Part shown: positions 1 to 7,536 of the stretch, in pieces | Layout of the letters: every line of letters begins with the position of its first letter | Position numbering within the stretch: position 1 is the first letter of the stretch | Assembly: GCA_022823145.1 (NCBI GenBank) | Contig: JAJDXS010000018.1 | Span: forward strand, 1 to 64,000 | Direction: 5' to 3' | DNA: 64,000 bases | From: Gemmatimonadota bacterium | Lineage (GTDB): Bacteria; Gemmatimonadota; Gemmatimonadetes; Longimicrobiales; Gaopeijiaceae | The notes under the pieces: generated by a model | What the model saw: only the letters and a program-made list of their open reading frames with translations | Databases searched by the model: none | What the model was told of the DNA's origin: nothing | Position numbers and translations under genes: made by a program

Positions 1-174
1 GGTGAGCCGCCCGTCGATCCGCACGCGCTGCCGCCATGTCTTGGTGATCCGCCCGTTGGCCGTCCGGTACACCCGGAGGCTGAGCCCCCGCCCGCCTCGT
101 CCGTCGCCGTAAACGCCGGGGCGGCCGACCGTCCGCACAAAGGCGGCGGAGAGGGTCCTGGGTCGCTTCGTCAT
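1..174 (-). CDS. Tyrosine recombinase (phage-type integrase), N-terminal fragment
   Basis: The leftward frame opens with ATG at 174 and stays open to the window edge, giving the first 58 residues. The peptide has the arm-type DNA-binding start of tyrosine integrases: an LSAAFVRTV segment, then YGDGRGGRGLSLRV, then a TKTWRQRVRIDG strand. The catalytic domain lies outside the window. Such proteins integrate or excise mobile elements at an att site, usually close to the gene. The reading frame begins about 200 bases from a leucine-rich-repeat gene that has lost its 5' end, so an integration event at this spot is plausible. The family call rests only on the N-terminal domain. Confidence 0.75.
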   Translation of the reverse strand, partial: MTKRPRTLSAAFVRTVGRPGVYGDGRGGRGLSLRVYRTANGRITKTWRQRVRIDGRLT

Positions 175-375
175 GCGGATCCTTCCGTAGATGTGTATCA
201 CATTCCAAATCACTTCACAGAGAAGAATACACGAGACATCAACGGACGGCAAGGGACGATGCAACTCGGGTGCGCTCTTGGAAAGTTATGTCTAGTAAGG
301 TGTTATGAATGAAATGGTGTACCCTACTGGACTGCATGGGACACACGATATCTAGTTCCGCCCGAACTGGGAACC
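175..375. other. Intergenic segment between integrase and truncated LRR gene
   Basis: About 200 bases, visibly richer in A and T than the flanking genes. It holds the integrase promoter region and any att site, but no repeat or tRNA could be identified. The last part, from about 352, already encodes LRR-like residues (VPPELGTLPQMSWL) in frame with the following gene. An in-frame TGA lies at 310-312, with no signal peptide or ATG between. The border of the original LRR gene is therefore probably near 345-355. Confidence 0.5.
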
Positions 376-2634
376 TTGCCACAAATGTCGTGGCTGCGAC
401 TGAGCGGCAACCGCCTGAGCGGACCGATTCCGCTGGAGCTGGGCAACCTGGCTGCCCTGGTCGAGTTGTACCTCCAGGACAACGAACTGACCGGGAGGAT
501 CCCGCCGGGACTGGGCAGCCTGTCGCTTCTGGAAGACCTGATCCTCCACGACAACGAGCTGACGGGACCGATCCCGCCCGATCTGGGTGCGGCGCCAAGC
601 CTGTCTGCCTTGACCCTTGGTCGCAATCGGCTGACCGGGCCGATTCCGCCGGAGCTGGGCAACCTGTCGGGGCTGGAGTACCTGTCCCTCACCGGCAACG
701 AGCTGACGGGGCCGCTCCCTCCGGAGTTGGGCAGGCTGTCCAGCATGCGGACGCTCCACCTCGACGGGAATGCGCTGAGCGGACCGATCCCGGCCGAGTT
801 CGGCAACCTGTCCAACATGTGGACGCTGTATCTGGACCGGAATGAACTGACGGGCGCCATTCCCTCAGAGCTAGGCAACCTGTCGCGAATCCAGACACTG
901 TCGGCCATGGAAAACCGGCTTGCGGGCCCACTGCCGACGGAACTGGGCGGGATGACATCGCTGCGGCGGCTCCACCTGACCGGCAACGCCGCACTTTCCG
1001 GCGTCCTGCCTTCGGGCATGACGACGCTCGCGCGGCTCGACGAGCTTCTCGTGGGTGCTACCGGGCTCTGCGCACCCGCGGATACCACGTTCGGGGACTG
1101 GATTTCCGGGGTCACGGTTGCCCGCGTGCGCCCCTGCGAGGCCGCCGCCGTGTCGTCTGTCTACCTGACGCAGGCGGTACAGTCGCGCGACGTTCCGGTC
1201 CCCCTTGTCGCGGGCAGGCAGGCGATGCTGCGAGTCTTTCCTACGGCCTCGCGGCCAACGGAGGAAGGCATCCCGACCGTACGGGCGACCTTCTTCGTCG
1301 ACGGCGCGGAGACGCACGTGGTCGAGATCCCGAGCTCGAACGTTCACATCCCCACCGAGGTCGAGTACGCGGAGAGCGCACTCGAAAGGTCCGCGAACGC
1401 GATCATACCGGCGTCGGTGATTCGGCCCGGTCTGGAGATGGTGGTCGAAATCGACCCGGAAAACACGCTGGATCCGGAACTCGGGGTGACCAGGCGGATC
1501 CCCGAGACGGGCCGTGCCGCATTGCAGGTGCAGGATGTGCCCGCGCTGGACCTCACCTTTGTGCCGTTCCAATGGATGCGGGACCGGGACTCGTTGATCG
1601 CGGACGTTGCCCGCGCCATGTCCGCCGACCCCCGGAACCACGAGATGCTGGCCGATACGCGGGCAATGCTCCCGGTCGGCGAACTTGACGTGAAGGCCCA
1701 CGAACCGGTTTTGACCTCGACAAACAACACCATTGAACTTCTCATCGAGACCAACCTGATCAAGCGCATGGAAGGCGGGGGCGGCTACTACATGGGCATC
1801 ATGCCGGAACGCATCGTCGGTGGCCAGTCGGGGGTCGCATATCTCGGTTACGGGGCGGGCTTCTCGGCTGCCGACGGGTTCGTGATCGCCCACGAACTGG
1901 GACACAACTTCGCTCTCTACCACGCACCTTGCGGAGGTGCAGGCGGCCCCGACCGGGCGTTCCCCCAGCCGGACGGGTCCATCGGCCACTGGGGATACGA
2001 CTTCCGCGACGGGGGCGTCCTGGTGCCGCCGCGCGCCCGGGACCTGATGTCGTACTGCGGTCCCCCCAGGTGGGTGAGCGACTACAGTTTCGCCAGGGCC
2101 CTGGGCTATCGCCTGGCAAGTGAAAGCAGCACCAGCGCGTCTACCGCAGGCGCTCCCACCCGCTCCCTCCTGCTCTGGGGCGGCGTTGACGCACACGGCA
2201 ATCCGTTCCTTGAGCCTGCGTTCGTGGCGGATGCGCCGCCGTCGGCACCGCAGGTCACCGGGGACTACGAGCTGACCGGCCGAGCCGCGACCGGAGAGGA
2301 CCTCTTCTCGCTTAGCTTCGACATGCTGGAGATGGCCGACACCGACGGGTGGTTGTCGTTTGTGCTGGCGCTGCCACTGCGAGACGAGTGGGCCGGCACG
2401 GTGGAGAGCATCACGCTGTCCGGGCCCGGCGGTTCGACCACGATGGACGGGACGACCGACAGGCCCATGGCGATCCTCCTCGATCCGGGCAACCGTCAGG
2501 TGCAGGCGATCCTGCGCGGCGAGGATGCGACCGGTCTGTCCGAAGTGGCTGCAGATGCCGCAGGTCCGATCGCGGTCCCTCCCCGGGTGATCTTCAGTCG
2601 CGGGATTCCGGATGCGGTCGCGCGGCGGCGATAG
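376..2634 (+). CDS. Leucine-rich-repeat protein with metzincin-like metalloprotease domain, 5'-truncated
   Basis: The protein begins with about nine plant-type LRRs of 24 residues (residues 5-221, consensus L..L.L..N.LTGPIPPELGNL). A beta-rich region follows, then a zinc protease domain. The zinc motif HELGHNFALYH is at residues 506-516; it fits HExxHxxGxxH except that Ala replaces the metzincin Gly. A Met-turn-like LMSY is at 557-560. A further domain runs from about 620 to the end. The family role would be a secreted adhesive protease. However, neither start (TTG 376 or ATG 385) gives a signal peptide, and LRR sequence continues upstream to about 352. The gene has therefore probably lost its secretion signal and first repeats. 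Expression of the remnant is uncertain. Confidence 0.8.
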   Translation: MPQMSWLRLSGNRLSGPIPLELGNLAALVELYLQDNELTGRIPPGLGSLSLLEDLILHDNELTGPIPPDLGAAPSLSALTLGRNRLTGPIPPELGNLSGLEYLSLTGNELTGPLPPELGRLSSMRTLHLDGNALSGPIPAEFGNLSNMWTLYLDRNELTGAIPSELGNLSRIQTLSAMENRLAGPLPTELGGMTSLRRLHLTGNAALSGVLPSGMTTLARLDELLVGATGLCAPADTTFGDWISGVTVARVRPCEAAAVSSVYLTQAVQSRDVPVPLVAGRQAMLRVFPTASRPTEEGIPTVRATFFVDGAETHVVEIPSSNVHIPTEVEYAESALERSANAIIPASVIRPGLEMVVEIDPENTLDPELGVTRRIPETGRAALQVQDVPALDLTFVPFQWMRDRDSLIADVARAMSADPRNHEMLADTRAMLPVGELDVKAHEPVLTSTNNTIELLIETNLIKRMEGGGGYYMGIMPERIVGGQSGVAYLGYGAGFSAADGFVIAHELGHNFALYHAPCGGAGGPDRAFPQPDGSIGHWGYDFRDGGVLVPPRARDLMSYCGPPRWVSDYSFARALGYRLASESSTSASTAGAPTRSLLLWGGVDAHGNPFLEPAFVADAPPSAPQVTGDYELTGRAATGEDLFSLSFDMLEMADTDGWLSFVLALPLRDEWAGTVESITLSGPGGSTTMDGTTDRPMAILLDPGNRQVQAILRGEDATGLSEVAADAAGPIAVPPRVIFSRGIPDAVARRR
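388..1039 (+). repeat. Tandem 72-bp LRR-coding repeats
   Basis: Nine consecutive 24-codon units encode the leucine-rich repeats of the protein at 376-2634. The DNA is repetitive as well as the protein: segments such as ctgaccgggccgattccgcc and gagctgggcaacctgtc recur at 72-base spacing. Such arrays can change copy number by recombination and can mislead short-read assembly. Confidence 0.8.
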
Positions 2635-2650
2635 GGTAAAAGCCCAACAA

Positions 2651-2689
2651 TGTCATGTAAACATTACATAATGTAATGGAAACATTACA
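2651..2689. promoter_or_regulatory. Pair of ACATTACA dyads, 21 bp apart (left boundary of catabolic region)
   Basis: Two imperfect 8-2-8 inverted repeats occur: TGTCATGTAAACATTACA at 2651-2668 and TGTAATGGAAACATTACA at 2672-2689. Their right arms are identical and the repeat distance is 21 bases, two helical turns. Between them the bases 2662-2678 also form a perfect CATTACAT-A-ATGTAATG palindrome. The same paired layout is at 18740-18778. The site lies between the 3' ends of the LRR gene and the amidase gene, an unusual position for an operator. It could equally be a repeat marking the end of a transferred segment. Confidence 0.55.
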
Positions 2690-2712
2690 GATCATCCATC
2701 TGTGCCCGGCCT

Positions 2713-4182
2713 CTATTCCCGCCACGGATAAGGCGGCCGCCTCAGGTGCCAATCCGTCTCCCGCTGATACGCCATCCCCAGATCCAGTACGCCCTGGTCG
2801 TCCATCGGCGACCCGACGATCTGCAGCGACAGCGGCAGTCCGTCCTCGTCGAAGCCGCACGGAATCGCCAACCCCGGGTGTCCCACCAGGTTGGCGATGT
2901 AGTTGAGGCGCGGGGTGCCCGCGCTGACATCGCCCGGGGGCTCCCACTCGTTGCGTGCGGGAATCGGCCAGCCGTCACGCACGTCGCGCATCGCCGCGCC
3001 GTTGGGCCACGTCGGCGCGATCACCGCATCGTAGCGCGACAGAATCTGGTCGGCCTCGCGCACCAGCTGGTTGCGAATCCGCTGCGCGGTGAGGTAATCG
3101 GCGGCGGGCATCATCCGGCCGGCCATCCACCCAGCGCGCCGGTCCTCGTTGAACGAGAACATCTCGGCGGCGCTCCCGTCGTCGAAGAGCGACTTGAAGT
3201 TGGTACCGCTTTCGACGGTGACGATGGTCGTAAAGAGCGCGCCGGTTGGTCGCAGCGGCAGTTCGACGTCCTCGACCTCGACGCCCATCCGGGCGAACAC
3301 ATCCAGCGCCTCCCGGAAGACCCGTCTGGTGGTTTCAGAGCCCGACAGTTCGAACTCGGCCCGGTGGACGCCCAGGCGGCGGCCGCGCATCGGACCCGGC
3401 TCCGGGCGGAAGACGAACGGGCGGTCGACGGTGCAGTTGTCGCGCGCATCGTATCCCGCAATCTCCTGCAGGATGTGCCCGCAGTCCTCGGCCGACCGAC
3501 CGACGGGCCCGATCTTGTCCAGGCTCCACGACAGCGCCATGCAGCCGAAGCGGCTCACGCGACCGAATGTGGGGCGCAGGCCGGAGGCGCCGACGGCAGA
3601 AGCCGGAAAGACTATGGAGCCGCCGGTCTCGGTGCCGATGCCGAAGCCGATCAGCCCGGCGACCGCAGCGGAGACCGTCCCGCTCGACGACCCGAAGCTG
3701 GTGCGGTCGAGCTTCCAGGGATTGAGGGCGGAGCTGGTGTTGCCGCCGGCGAACTCGCCCAGCGACATCTTGGCCATCATGACCGCGCCCGCCTCTTCGA
3801 GCAGGTCGATGACGGCGGCGTTCCGGTCCGGGACGCGGTCCCGAAAGATCCCCGACCCCCATGTGGTACGGATGCCCCGGGTGTCCAGCAGATCCTTCAC
3901 CCCGTAGGGGATTCCGTGCAGGATGCTGCGCCGACGGCCAGCCGAGAGTTCGCGGTCGGCTCGCTCCGCCGACTCCAGCGCGTGGTCGCGGGCGATCGTG
4001 ACCATCGTGGCGAGTTTGCCGTCGTGGTCCATACGCGGCTCGCTCGGCAGGTCGAACGGGGGCACGTCGAGGGCATCCGCGCGGTCCAGGTAGGCCTGCG
4101 TCAGTTCGACAGAGGTGACATCCCCGTTCGCAAGCCGGTCGGCCAGCTCACGGACCGTGAGGAAGAAGGTGTCTTCCTGCAT
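2713..4182 (-). CDS. Amidase signature (AS) family amidase
   Basis: A 489-residue amidase of the Ser-cisSer-Lys type, which hydrolyses amide bonds of small substrates. The catalytic residues are visible: Lys96 in YGVKDLL, cis-Ser165 in FGSSSGT and Ser189 in TETGGSIVFPAS. The 24-residue gap between the serines is normal for the family. There is no signal peptide. The start ATG at 4182 lies 3 bases after the stop of the small Tat-signal gene, so the two are translationally coupled. There is no gatB or gatC nearby, which argues against a tRNA amidotransferase subunit. It is the last gene of a TRAP-transporter operon, so its substrate is probably an imported amide. Confidence 0.88.
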   Translation of the reverse strand: MQEDTFFLTVRELADRLANGDVTSVELTQAYLDRADALDVPPFDLPSEPRMDHDGKLATMVTIARDHALESAERADRELSAGRRRSILHGIPYGVKDLLDTRGIRTTWGSGIFRDRVPDRNAAVIDLLEEAGAVMMAKMSLGEFAGGNTSSALNPWKLDRTSFGSSSGTVSAAVAGLIGFGIGTETGGSIVFPASAVGASGLRPTFGRVSRFGCMALSWSLDKIGPVGRSAEDCGHILQEIAGYDARDNCTVDRPFVFRPEPGPMRGRRLGVHRAEFELSGSETTRRVFREALDVFARMGVEVEDVELPLRPTGALFTTIVTVESGTNFKSLFDDGSAAEMFSFNEDRRAGWMAGRMMPAADYLTAQRIRNQLVREADQILSRYDAVIAPTWPNGAAMRDVRDGWPIPARNEWEPPGDVSAGTPRLNYIANLVGHPGLAIPCGFDEDGLPLSLQIVGSPMDDQGVLDLGMAYQRETDWHLRRPPYPWRE

Positions 4183-4185
4183 CGC

Positions 4186-4467
4186 TCAACCCCTCCGAAA
4201 AATGGTGAGGGGCGGCTCGTCGGGGTCGAGCGGGAAATCCCGCAGTTGCCGTTGCACGTCGATCATGTTCGCGATCGCTGCGCGCAGACGGTCCAGTTCT
4301 TCCGCGTCCTCGTAGATGCCGCGGGAGCCCTGATGGTCCAGGAGCGTCTGCGCGGTTGCCGCCGAGACCTCCCCCGTATCCGCCACCTCGGTGCAGGCCT
4401 GCTGCCACAGGAGGGCCACTGCACCCGCCCCCGTTGCGGCGGCGAACCGTCTGCGGTCCATGGTCAT
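4186..4467 (-). CDS. Small Tat-signal protein coupled to the amidase
   Basis: A 93-residue protein. It opens with a twin-arginine signal (RRRFAAATG, residues 5-13), a hydrophobic stretch and a possible lipid-attachment cysteine at position 25 (QQAC, a poor lipobox). The mature part is short and charged, with a predicted helix around EELDRLRAAIANMIDVQRQL, and it ends in PPLTIFRRG. I do not recognise the family. It ends 3 bases before the amidase start. Small Tat-signal subunits that carry a signal-less enzyme partner across the membrane are known from dehydrogenases. A similar role for the amidase is an inference. Confidence 0.65.
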   Translation of the reverse strand: MTMDRRRFAAATGAGAVALLWQQACTEVADTGEVSAATAQTLLDHQGSRGIYEDAEELDRLRAAIANMIDVQRQLRDFPLDPDEPPLTIFRRG

Positions 4468-4663
4468 GTGTCGTCCTTCGTTAGGTTGATCCCTGCGCCG
4501 CAAGCTACGTACCGCGCATTGACATCGCCAAACGTGTTCGTCCGACCCGCCGGTCGGCCCCACATTCCGACCCTGTATCCCATGAGAGTCCAGTCGGCCG
4601 CAACCATGTCCTGTCGACCAGGCGACCCCGCTCGCTGATCCGGCAACGGAGCTAGGTCCCCGG

Positions 4664-5977
4664 TCACGGCTGGATCCCGTACATCGCCTCGGGAAGGAAA
4701 GTGGCAATCCGCGGCACCAGGGCGATCAGCACCAGCAACGCCAGCATCGCGAACCAGAACGGGATGATGCCGCGGTAGATCGCGCCCATCGGAACATCCT
4801 GGGCCACGCTCTTCACGACAAACGTGTTCAGACCGACGGGCGGCGAGATCAGCCCCATCTCCAGGGTGACGACGATCATCACGCCGAACCAGATCATGTC
4901 GACGCCGAGCGAGGAGAGGATCGGCTGAACCAGCGGGATGGTCAGGACGAGCATCGCGAATCCGTCCAGGAACGTGCCCAGCACGATGAACATCACGAGA
5001 AGCACAGCGGCCACCTGTGCTCCCGACCATCCCTGCTCGGCCACCCAGCGGGCTGCGGCGAACGGTATCTCGGTGAAGCCGAGGAAGACCTTGAACACAT
5101 ACGCACCGATCAGGATCAGGAACACCGTTCCGCTCGCCCTCAACGTGGAATGGACGGCTTCGCCGAAGCCATCCCGAGTGAGCGAGCGACGCGCCAGCGC
5201 CAACAGAAGAGTCAGGAATGCGCCCACGCCCGCCGCTTCCATGGCGGAGAAGACGCCCGCGTAGATTCCGCCCAGGGTCACCACCACCAGCCCAAGGATC
5301 CAGTAGGCTCCCGCAGGCGCCCGCTGCCGCTCCGGGCCCGGATTCGCAGGCCCTCCCGGCGGCACCTTGTGCGGTTGGAGCTTCACAACCAGGAAAACGG
5401 TCAGAACGAAGAACAGCGTGAGCAGGATCCCGGGAAAGAGCCCCGCCATGAAGAGGCGGCCGATGCTCTGCTCCGTAAGTATGCCGTAGAGCACCAGCCC
5501 CGCCGATGGCGGAATCAGGATGCCGAGGGTTCCGCCGGCAGCGACGCTGCCGGCCGCGAGTGACCTGTCGTAGTTGAAGCGTCGCATCTCCGGGAGCGCG
5601 ACACGTCCCATCGTCAGCGCAGCGGCCAGCGACGATCCGGACAGTGCCGAAAACCCGGCGCTGGCGACGATCGAGGCCGCGGCGAGCCCGCCCCTGAAGC
5701 GGCCCAGCCAGAGGTTGGCCGCCAGGTACAGTTCCCGGCTCATCCCCGAGACGACGGCGAGATTCCCCATCAGCATGAAGAGAGGGATGATCGTCAGCGC
5801 GTACCGCGACGACACCGCGAACGTCTCTCCGGCGATGACCGGCAGCACGGCCTGGGGACGTATGAGGGCGATGCCGGCCGCGCCGGCGATCAGCATCGAC
5901 AGCCCGACCGGCACCCGGATCAGGAGAAGAACGAAGAGCGCGGCGAGCCCGAGGAGAGCAACGGCTGTCCCGTCCAT
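4664..5977 (-). CDS. dctM: TRAP transporter large permease subunit (DctM)
   Basis: A 437-residue, very hydrophobic protein beginning MDGTAVALLGLAALFVLLL. It has about a dozen membrane spans and TRAP large-permease features such as GTLGILIPPSAGLVLYGILT and PVGLNTFVV. TRAP systems import carboxylates and related solutes using the sodium gradient; DctM forms the elevator transport domain. The ATG at 5977 overlaps the stop of dctQ by one base (ATGA), so I chose it over an upstream in-frame start. About 196 bases without a recognisable gene follow before the small Tat gene, which may have its own promoter there. Confidence 0.92.
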   Translation of the reverse strand: MDGTAVALLGLAALFVLLLIRVPVGLSMLIAGAAGIALIRPQAVLPVIAGETFAVSSRYALTIIPLFMLMGNLAVVSGMSRELYLAANLWLGRFRGGLAAASIVASAGFSALSGSSLAAALTMGRVALPEMRRFNYDRSLAAGSVAAGGTLGILIPPSAGLVLYGILTEQSIGRLFMAGLFPGILLTLFFVLTVFLVVKLQPHKVPPGGPANPGPERQRAPAGAYWILGLVVVTLGGIYAGVFSAMEAAGVGAFLTLLLALARRSLTRDGFGEAVHSTLRASGTVFLILIGAYVFKVFLGFTEIPFAAARWVAEQGWSGAQVAAVLLVMFIVLGTFLDGFAMLVLTIPLVQPILSSLGVDMIWFGVMIVVTLEMGLISPPVGLNTFVVKSVAQDVPMGAIYRGIIPFWFAMLALLVLIALVPRIATFLPEAMYGIQP

Positions 5978-6522
5978 CAGACGCCCTGCTCCCGTGAGTC
6001 GTCCGCATCGGATCCGGCTGCCCGATCGAACATTCGGGACGCCAGTAGCAGAGAGCACGTCGCCATCGACGTTCCCAGCGCGTAGTAGAACGGGGTGTGC
6101 ACGATGGAAAGGCTCCCGGTGACCTCGCCGCACTCGAGACCGCAGCTGCCCTTGGCAAAGAGTGCCAGGGCCGCGACCGCTGTCGCCCCAGTGCCAAGAA
6201 GCCGCGCGAGGAAGTCGGCCACCCGGCCGGCGCGGCCGCCGTCGAATCGCCCGACCAGGTCGACCGATACGTGTCCGCCCTCCTGTGCCGCATAGACTAC
6301 TGCGGCCGCCACGAGCACCGTCAGGCTCATGGTTACGAGATCCTCGGCGCCCAGCAGCGAAACCCCGACCACGTGGCGCGCGAAAACCTCGGCCACGGTG
6401 ATGCCCAGAAGCGCGAGCAGCGCGGTCCCCCCGGTGATCGAAAACGCGGAGGTCAGACCCCGTTGCAGCGCGTGACTGCCCCTGCTGCGGCCCCGATCCG
6501 GGTCTCGGTGCAACCCCCTCAC
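5977..6522 (-). CDS. dctQ: TRAP transporter small permease subunit (DctQ)
   Basis: A 181-residue protein with four predicted membrane spans and the DctQ signature around ARHVVGVSLLGAEDLV, including the acidic residues typical of the family. It pairs with DctM in the membrane. The GTG start at 6520-6522 overlaps the dctP stop (GTGA), and its own stop overlaps dctM, so dctP-dctQ-dctM are tightly coupled. The first 20 residues are polar and Arg-rich, so a slightly later start cannot be ruled out. Confidence 0.88.
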   Translation of the reverse strand: MRGLHRDPDRGRSRGSHALQRGLTSAFSITGGTALLALLGITVAEVFARHVVGVSLLGAEDLVTMSLTVLVAAAVVYAAQEGGHVSVDLVGRFDGGRAGRVADFLARLLGTGATAVAALALFAKGSCGLECGEVTGSLSIVHTPFYYALGTSMATCSLLLASRMFDRAAGSDADDSREQGV

Positions 6523-7535
6523 CTCCCGCGGTACCGTTCGATGACCTCGGCCACGGTCAGGTCGCCCAGCGTTCGGGAGAGCTGCTCCTGCAGCGTGCCC
6601 GCGACCGCGTCCTCGAAACGCGCCTTTTCCCGGTCCGGCAGTTCGATGAGTTCAACGCCCGCCTCACGCGCCACTCTGAGCCCGCGGGCGCCGGTGGCCT
6701 CGTACCCCCGGGCCCCCGACATCGACAGCGAAGCGTCGGAAGCCAGATCCACCCAGCTCCTTTCCGCGGACGAAAGCGACGCATAGGTGTCCCGGTTCAT
6801 CAACAGCACGAATGGAGCGGCGGAGAGCGGCAGCCAGGTCGTCACGTAGGCGGCCGCTTCCTGCAATTGGTACGGAAGGATCCCCCCGGCTGTGATCACA
6901 ACCCCGTCGATGACGCCGTTGTGAAGATTCTGCTGAACCTCGGAGATCGGCTGCATCACGGGGCTCGCTCCCAGCGCCTCGACAAAGGGCATCTCGAGCC
7001 GGGACGACACTCGCAGCTTGAGCCCCTGCAAGTCCTCCAGCTTGCGAACGGGCTGGTCGCGGGTGACCAGCACGGGAGGGGTCGCGGACCAGATCGCCAG
7101 CACCTTTGCCCGGTATTCGTCCTCCAGCATCGGACGGGCCCGCTGCAGGGCTTCGGTGCATTCGATCGCACTGTCGCAAACGCCCGGATAGACGCTGAGC
7201 ACGGTCATCGGAAACACCGCGGAAGTGTATCCGGGGAGCGTGGCGACCACGTCGGCCACGCCGTCCAGCAGAAGGGAGTAGTATCCGCGCGGCGAGGAGC
7301 CCAGAGCCCCTCCCATGTACTCCGTGACCTCCAGCCTGCCCTGGGACAGATCCGCCAATCGCTCCGCAAACGGGACGACGACATCCGTTCTCACGCTGCT
7401 CAGAGGCGACATGAAGTGCGCCAGGACCAGGGACCTGCCGTCCGGATCGTGATCGGACGCAGGTGAACAGCCCCGAACGACAAGGAGCAGCAAGGGCGTC
7501 AGCCGAACGCCTCGAAGCGGTCGCGGGTTCAACAC
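6519..7535 (-). CDS. dctP: TRAP transporter solute-binding protein (DctP family), lipoprotein-like
   Basis: A 338-residue extracytoplasmic solute receptor. The N-terminus is a hydrophobic signal ending at Cys23 in VVRGC, a weak lipobox, so it may be lipid-anchored. The DctP fold is shown by the LKLRVSSRLEMPFVEALGASPV region, whose Arg usually binds the ligand carboxylate, followed by the NGVIDGVVITAGGI segment. The GTG start at 7535 is one base from the stop of the permease-ATPase gene, so it is in the same operon. An Arg-type pocket would fit an organic or amino acid with a free carboxylate. The exact ligand cannot be read from sequence. Confidence 0.87.
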   Translation of the reverse strand: MLNPRPLRGVRLTPLLLLVVRGCSPASDHDPDGRSLVLAHFMSPLSSVRTDVVVPFAERLADLSQGRLEVTEYMGGALGSSPRGYYSLLLDGVADVVATLPGYTSAVFPMTVLSVYPGVCDSAIECTEALQRARPMLEDEYRAKVLAIWSATPPVLVTRDQPVRKLEDLQGLKLRVSSRLEMPFVEALGASPVMQPISEVQQNLHNGVIDGVVITAGGILPYQLQEAAAYVTTWLPLSAAPFVLLMNRDTYASLSSAERSWVDLASDASLSMSGARGYEATGARGLRVAREAGVELIELPDREKARFEDAVAGTLQEQLSRTLGDLTVAEVIERYRGR

Positions 7536-7536
7536 G

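Noticed and set aside
871..2196. Long open frame on the minus strand opposite the LRR-protease gene
   Set aside because: Arg/His/Pro-rich composition, no motif, and it mirrors a clearly coding frame; typical antisense frame in GC-rich DNA. The same applies to the long opposite-strand frames under tilS, ftsH, ileS, the DUF1592 genes and the Abhydrolase_10 gene.
2651..2689. Terminator between the convergent LRR and amidase genes
   Set aside because: The arms are AT-rich, there is no T run, and the same pair recurs at 18740-18778 upstream of a gene, so a protein site or border repeat fits better.
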